This document shows, one piece after another, positions 62,503 to 64,000 of a stretch of DNA of 64,000 nt. The stretch is from Gemmatimonadetes bacterium SCN 70-22 (lineage in GTDB: Bacteria > Gemmatimonadota > Gemmatimonadetes > Gemmatimonadales > Gemmatimonadaceae): positions 80,066-144,065 of the forward strand of contig MEDZ01000006.1 in NCBI GenBank assembly GCA_001724275.1, written 5' to 3'. The first letter of the stretch is position 1; each line of letters opens with the position of its first letter. The position numbers and the translations under genes are program-made. The notes below the pieces were generated by a model, which did no database searches, had not been told where the DNA came from, and was given only the letters and a program-made list of their open reading frames with translations.

Positions 62503-64000
62503 GTGCTAGCCCTCGCCCGCAAGTACCGCCCTCGCAACTTCGCCACCGTGGCCGTGCAGTCCCACGTGTCGAACACCCTCAAGGGGGCGATCGCGCGCGG
62601 GCGCGTGGCGCATGGCTACCTCCTGTGCGGGCCGCGTGGAGTGGGGAAGACGACGCTGGCGCGTGTGCTGGCCATGGCGCTCAACTGCGAGAACAAGCGC
62701 GCCGATGGCGAGCCGTGTGGCGAGTGCCCCAGCTGCCAGCGCATCTGGAGCGGGGGGGCGTCGCTCGACGTGGTCGAGATCGACGCGGCCTCGAACCGCG
62801 GGGTGGACGACGCGCGCGACCTGCGCGAGCGCGCGATGTACGCCCCGTCGGGGGCGGGGCGCTACAAGGTCTACATCGTGGACGAGGCGCACATGCTCAC
62901 GCGCGAGGCGTGGAACGCGCTCCTGAAGATCCTCGAGGAGCCGCCGCCGCGTGTCGTCTTCGTCTTCGCCACGACGGAACCGCAGAAGATCGCCCAGTCG
63001 GCCGCCCCGGTCCTGTCGCGGCTGCAACGCTTCGACTTCCGGCGCATGAGCCCCGCCGACATCCGCGAGCGCGTGTCGGCGGTGCTCGCCGAAGAGGGGG
63101 TCGGCGCCGAGCCCGAGGCGCTGGGCATGATCGCCCGGGCGGCCGACGGGTCGATGCGCGACGCCCTCTCGCTCACCGACCAGGTACTCGCGTTAGGCGA
63201 TGGCGGGGTGACCGCGTCGCGCGTGCGCGAGGCGTTGGGGCTGGTGGCCGAGGACGAGTACCTGGCCATCCTCGACGTCATCGCCGAGCGCCGGGCGGGT
63301 GACGTGTTCGAGACGGTGGGGCGCCTGGTCGAGCTGGGGGTCGACCTGGGACAGTTCCTGGCCGGGCTGGGCGACATGCTGCGCGCGCAGCTGGCGGTGA
63401 CGCTGGGCGCGACGCGGGTGGACGTCAGCGCCGCCGCGCGCGAGGGGCTGCAGCAGCGAAAGGGGCGTCTCTCGCCGGGCGACCTGGTCCGCATGCTCAA
63501 CGCCGTCGCCGAGATCGAGCCGCGCTTTCGCCGCAGCGCGCAGCAGCAGCTCCTGCTCGAGACGCTCCTGCTCCGCTTCGCCCTCCTCGATCGGACCCTC
63601 GACCTCGAGGCCGTGCTGCGCGAGGTTGGCGGGGGCGGGAGCGGTGGCGCCGGGGGAGGGGCGGTGAGGCCACCGCCCCCTGCGCGTCCGGCACCGACCG
63701 GTGGGGAGGTGCGTGGAGGGTATCGCGCAGCTCCCCCGGTGGCGGGTGATCCGGGGAGGCGGCCGGACGGGGCTCCGCGTCGCGAGACGCCGGTCGAGAC
63801 GCCGGTGGAGACACCACGCGCCAGCGAAGGGGGGCGCGTCGCTCCTCCTCCGGGCGTGGCCTCGCAGCTGCGTCCTCCACCGGCGACGCCCCGGACGGAG
63901 GGCGGGTACGAGCGGCGTGCCGATGCGGGGGGCGAGCCTCGTGGTGAAGGGGGGGGCGCCGCGACGCTCACCGCCGCTCCCGCAGCCGTGGCCGAGCGCG
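62503..64000 (+). CDS. dnaX: DNA polymerase III subunits gamma/tau (3' partial)
   Basis: Open to the window end (499 codons visible) from a GTG at 62503; the next codons give LALARKYRPRNFATVAVQSHV, the standard N-terminus. AAA+ clamp-loader ATPase: Walker A GPRGVGKTT (43-51), zinc Cys at about 62, 72, 75 and 78 (CENKRADGEPCGECPSC), Walker B region VYIVDEAHML, sensor 1 FVFATTEPQKI, and the LIKLLEE-like ALLKILEEPP. Domain III runs to about residue 365; then a Pro/Gly/Arg-rich linker begins. The tau C-terminus lies outside the window. No A-rich slippery site is visible in this part. Confidence 0.95.
   Translation, partial: MLALARKYRPRNFATVAVQSHVSNTLKGAIARGRVAHGYLLCGPRGVGKTTLARVLAMALNCENKRADGEPCGECPSCQRIWSGGASLDVVEIDAASNRGVDDARDLRERAMYAPSGAGRYKVYIVDEAHMLTREAWNALLKILEEPPPRVVFVFATTEPQKIAQSAAPVLSRLQRFDFRRMSPADIRERVSAVLAEEGVGAEPEALGMIARAADGSMRDALSLTDQVLALGDGGVTASRVREALGLVAEDEYLAILDVIAERRAGDVFETVGRLVELGVDLGQFLAGLGDMLRAQLAVTLGATRVDVSAAAREGLQQRKGRLSPGDLVRMLNAVAEIEPRFRRSAQQQLLLETLLLRFALLDRTLDLEAVLREVGGGGSGGAGGGAVRPPPPARPAPTGGEVRGGYRAAPPVAGDPGRRPDGAPRRETPVETPVETPRASEGGRVAPPPGVASQLRPPPATPRTEGGYERRADAGGEPRGEGGGAATLTAAPAAVAER

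Noticed and set aside
62503..64000. Programmed frameshift for gamma production in dnaX
   Set aside because: No A-rich slippery heptamer is visible in the sequence present; the rest of the gene is outside the window.

Overview
The window is a high-GC (roughly 70 percent by eye), gene-dense bacterial chromosome segment. Gene content suggests Gemmatimonadota: an orphan duplicated FtsX-type permease, a BTAD-TPR membrane regulator, HELVH/WD40/barrel surface proteins, DUF2911, NHL-repeat proteins, a TIGR02206-type membrane protein and many Sec lipoproteins. This assignment is inference from family content, not a database result. I see no phage, insertion sequence, CRISPR array, rRNA or tRNA; one RNA gene (SRP RNA) is recognisable.

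Layout. 1-2038: 3' part of a multihaem cytochrome with TPRs. 2049-6052: a divergent pair, a Big2/WD40 lipoprotein and a BTAD-TM-TPR regulator. 6139-8830: a minus-strand copper/cytochrome-oxidase assembly operon (Cys/His-rich peptide, PCuAC-cytochrome c fusion, PCuAC, SCO1) with ATGA overlaps. 8942-19001: small membrane proteins, a CBS protein, a large HELVH/propeller/barrel protein, two lipoproteins, a sensor-like membrane protein and a MOCOS-like desulfurase. 19092-22472: MASE1 hybrid histidine kinase. 22622-29475: phosphoglucomutase, cytochrome c, GNAT, hydrolase lipoprotein, permease. 30310-37036: an extracytoplasmic oxidation module (PQQ dehydrogenase plus HupE-cytochrome c fusion) flanked by two NHL-repeat proteins. 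37271-47804: assorted genes including a broken CehA/McbA hydrolase, DUF4405 cytochrome b-like protein, N-acyl-D-amino-acid deacylase, TyrA (chorismate mutase-prephenate dehydrogenase) and nitronate monooxygenase. 48279-51767: two tandem M20 amidohydrolases. 53233-64000: a co-directional housekeeping run: transaldolase, pyruvate kinase, MBL hydrolase, glucose-6-phosphate isomerase, class II aldolase, YtxH, BrkB/YihY, threonine aldolase, SRP RNA and dnaX (truncated by the window end).

Central carbon metabolism is well represented (pgm, tal, pyk, pgi, fba), and respiratory or electron-transfer proteins recur (multihaem cytochrome, SCO1/PCuAC set, two cytochrome c fusions, PQQ dehydrogenase, DUF4405).

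The most unusual signals lie at DNA level. The heptamer CGTTAGG/CCTAACG occurs about 21 times on both strands, read in different frames (Leu-Gly with TTA, Pro-Asn with CCT, Val-Arg, and even stop codons), against the composition bias of the genome. Short tandem arrays (7-14 bp units), often next to a hairpin, begin within a few bases of stop or start codons at many loci.
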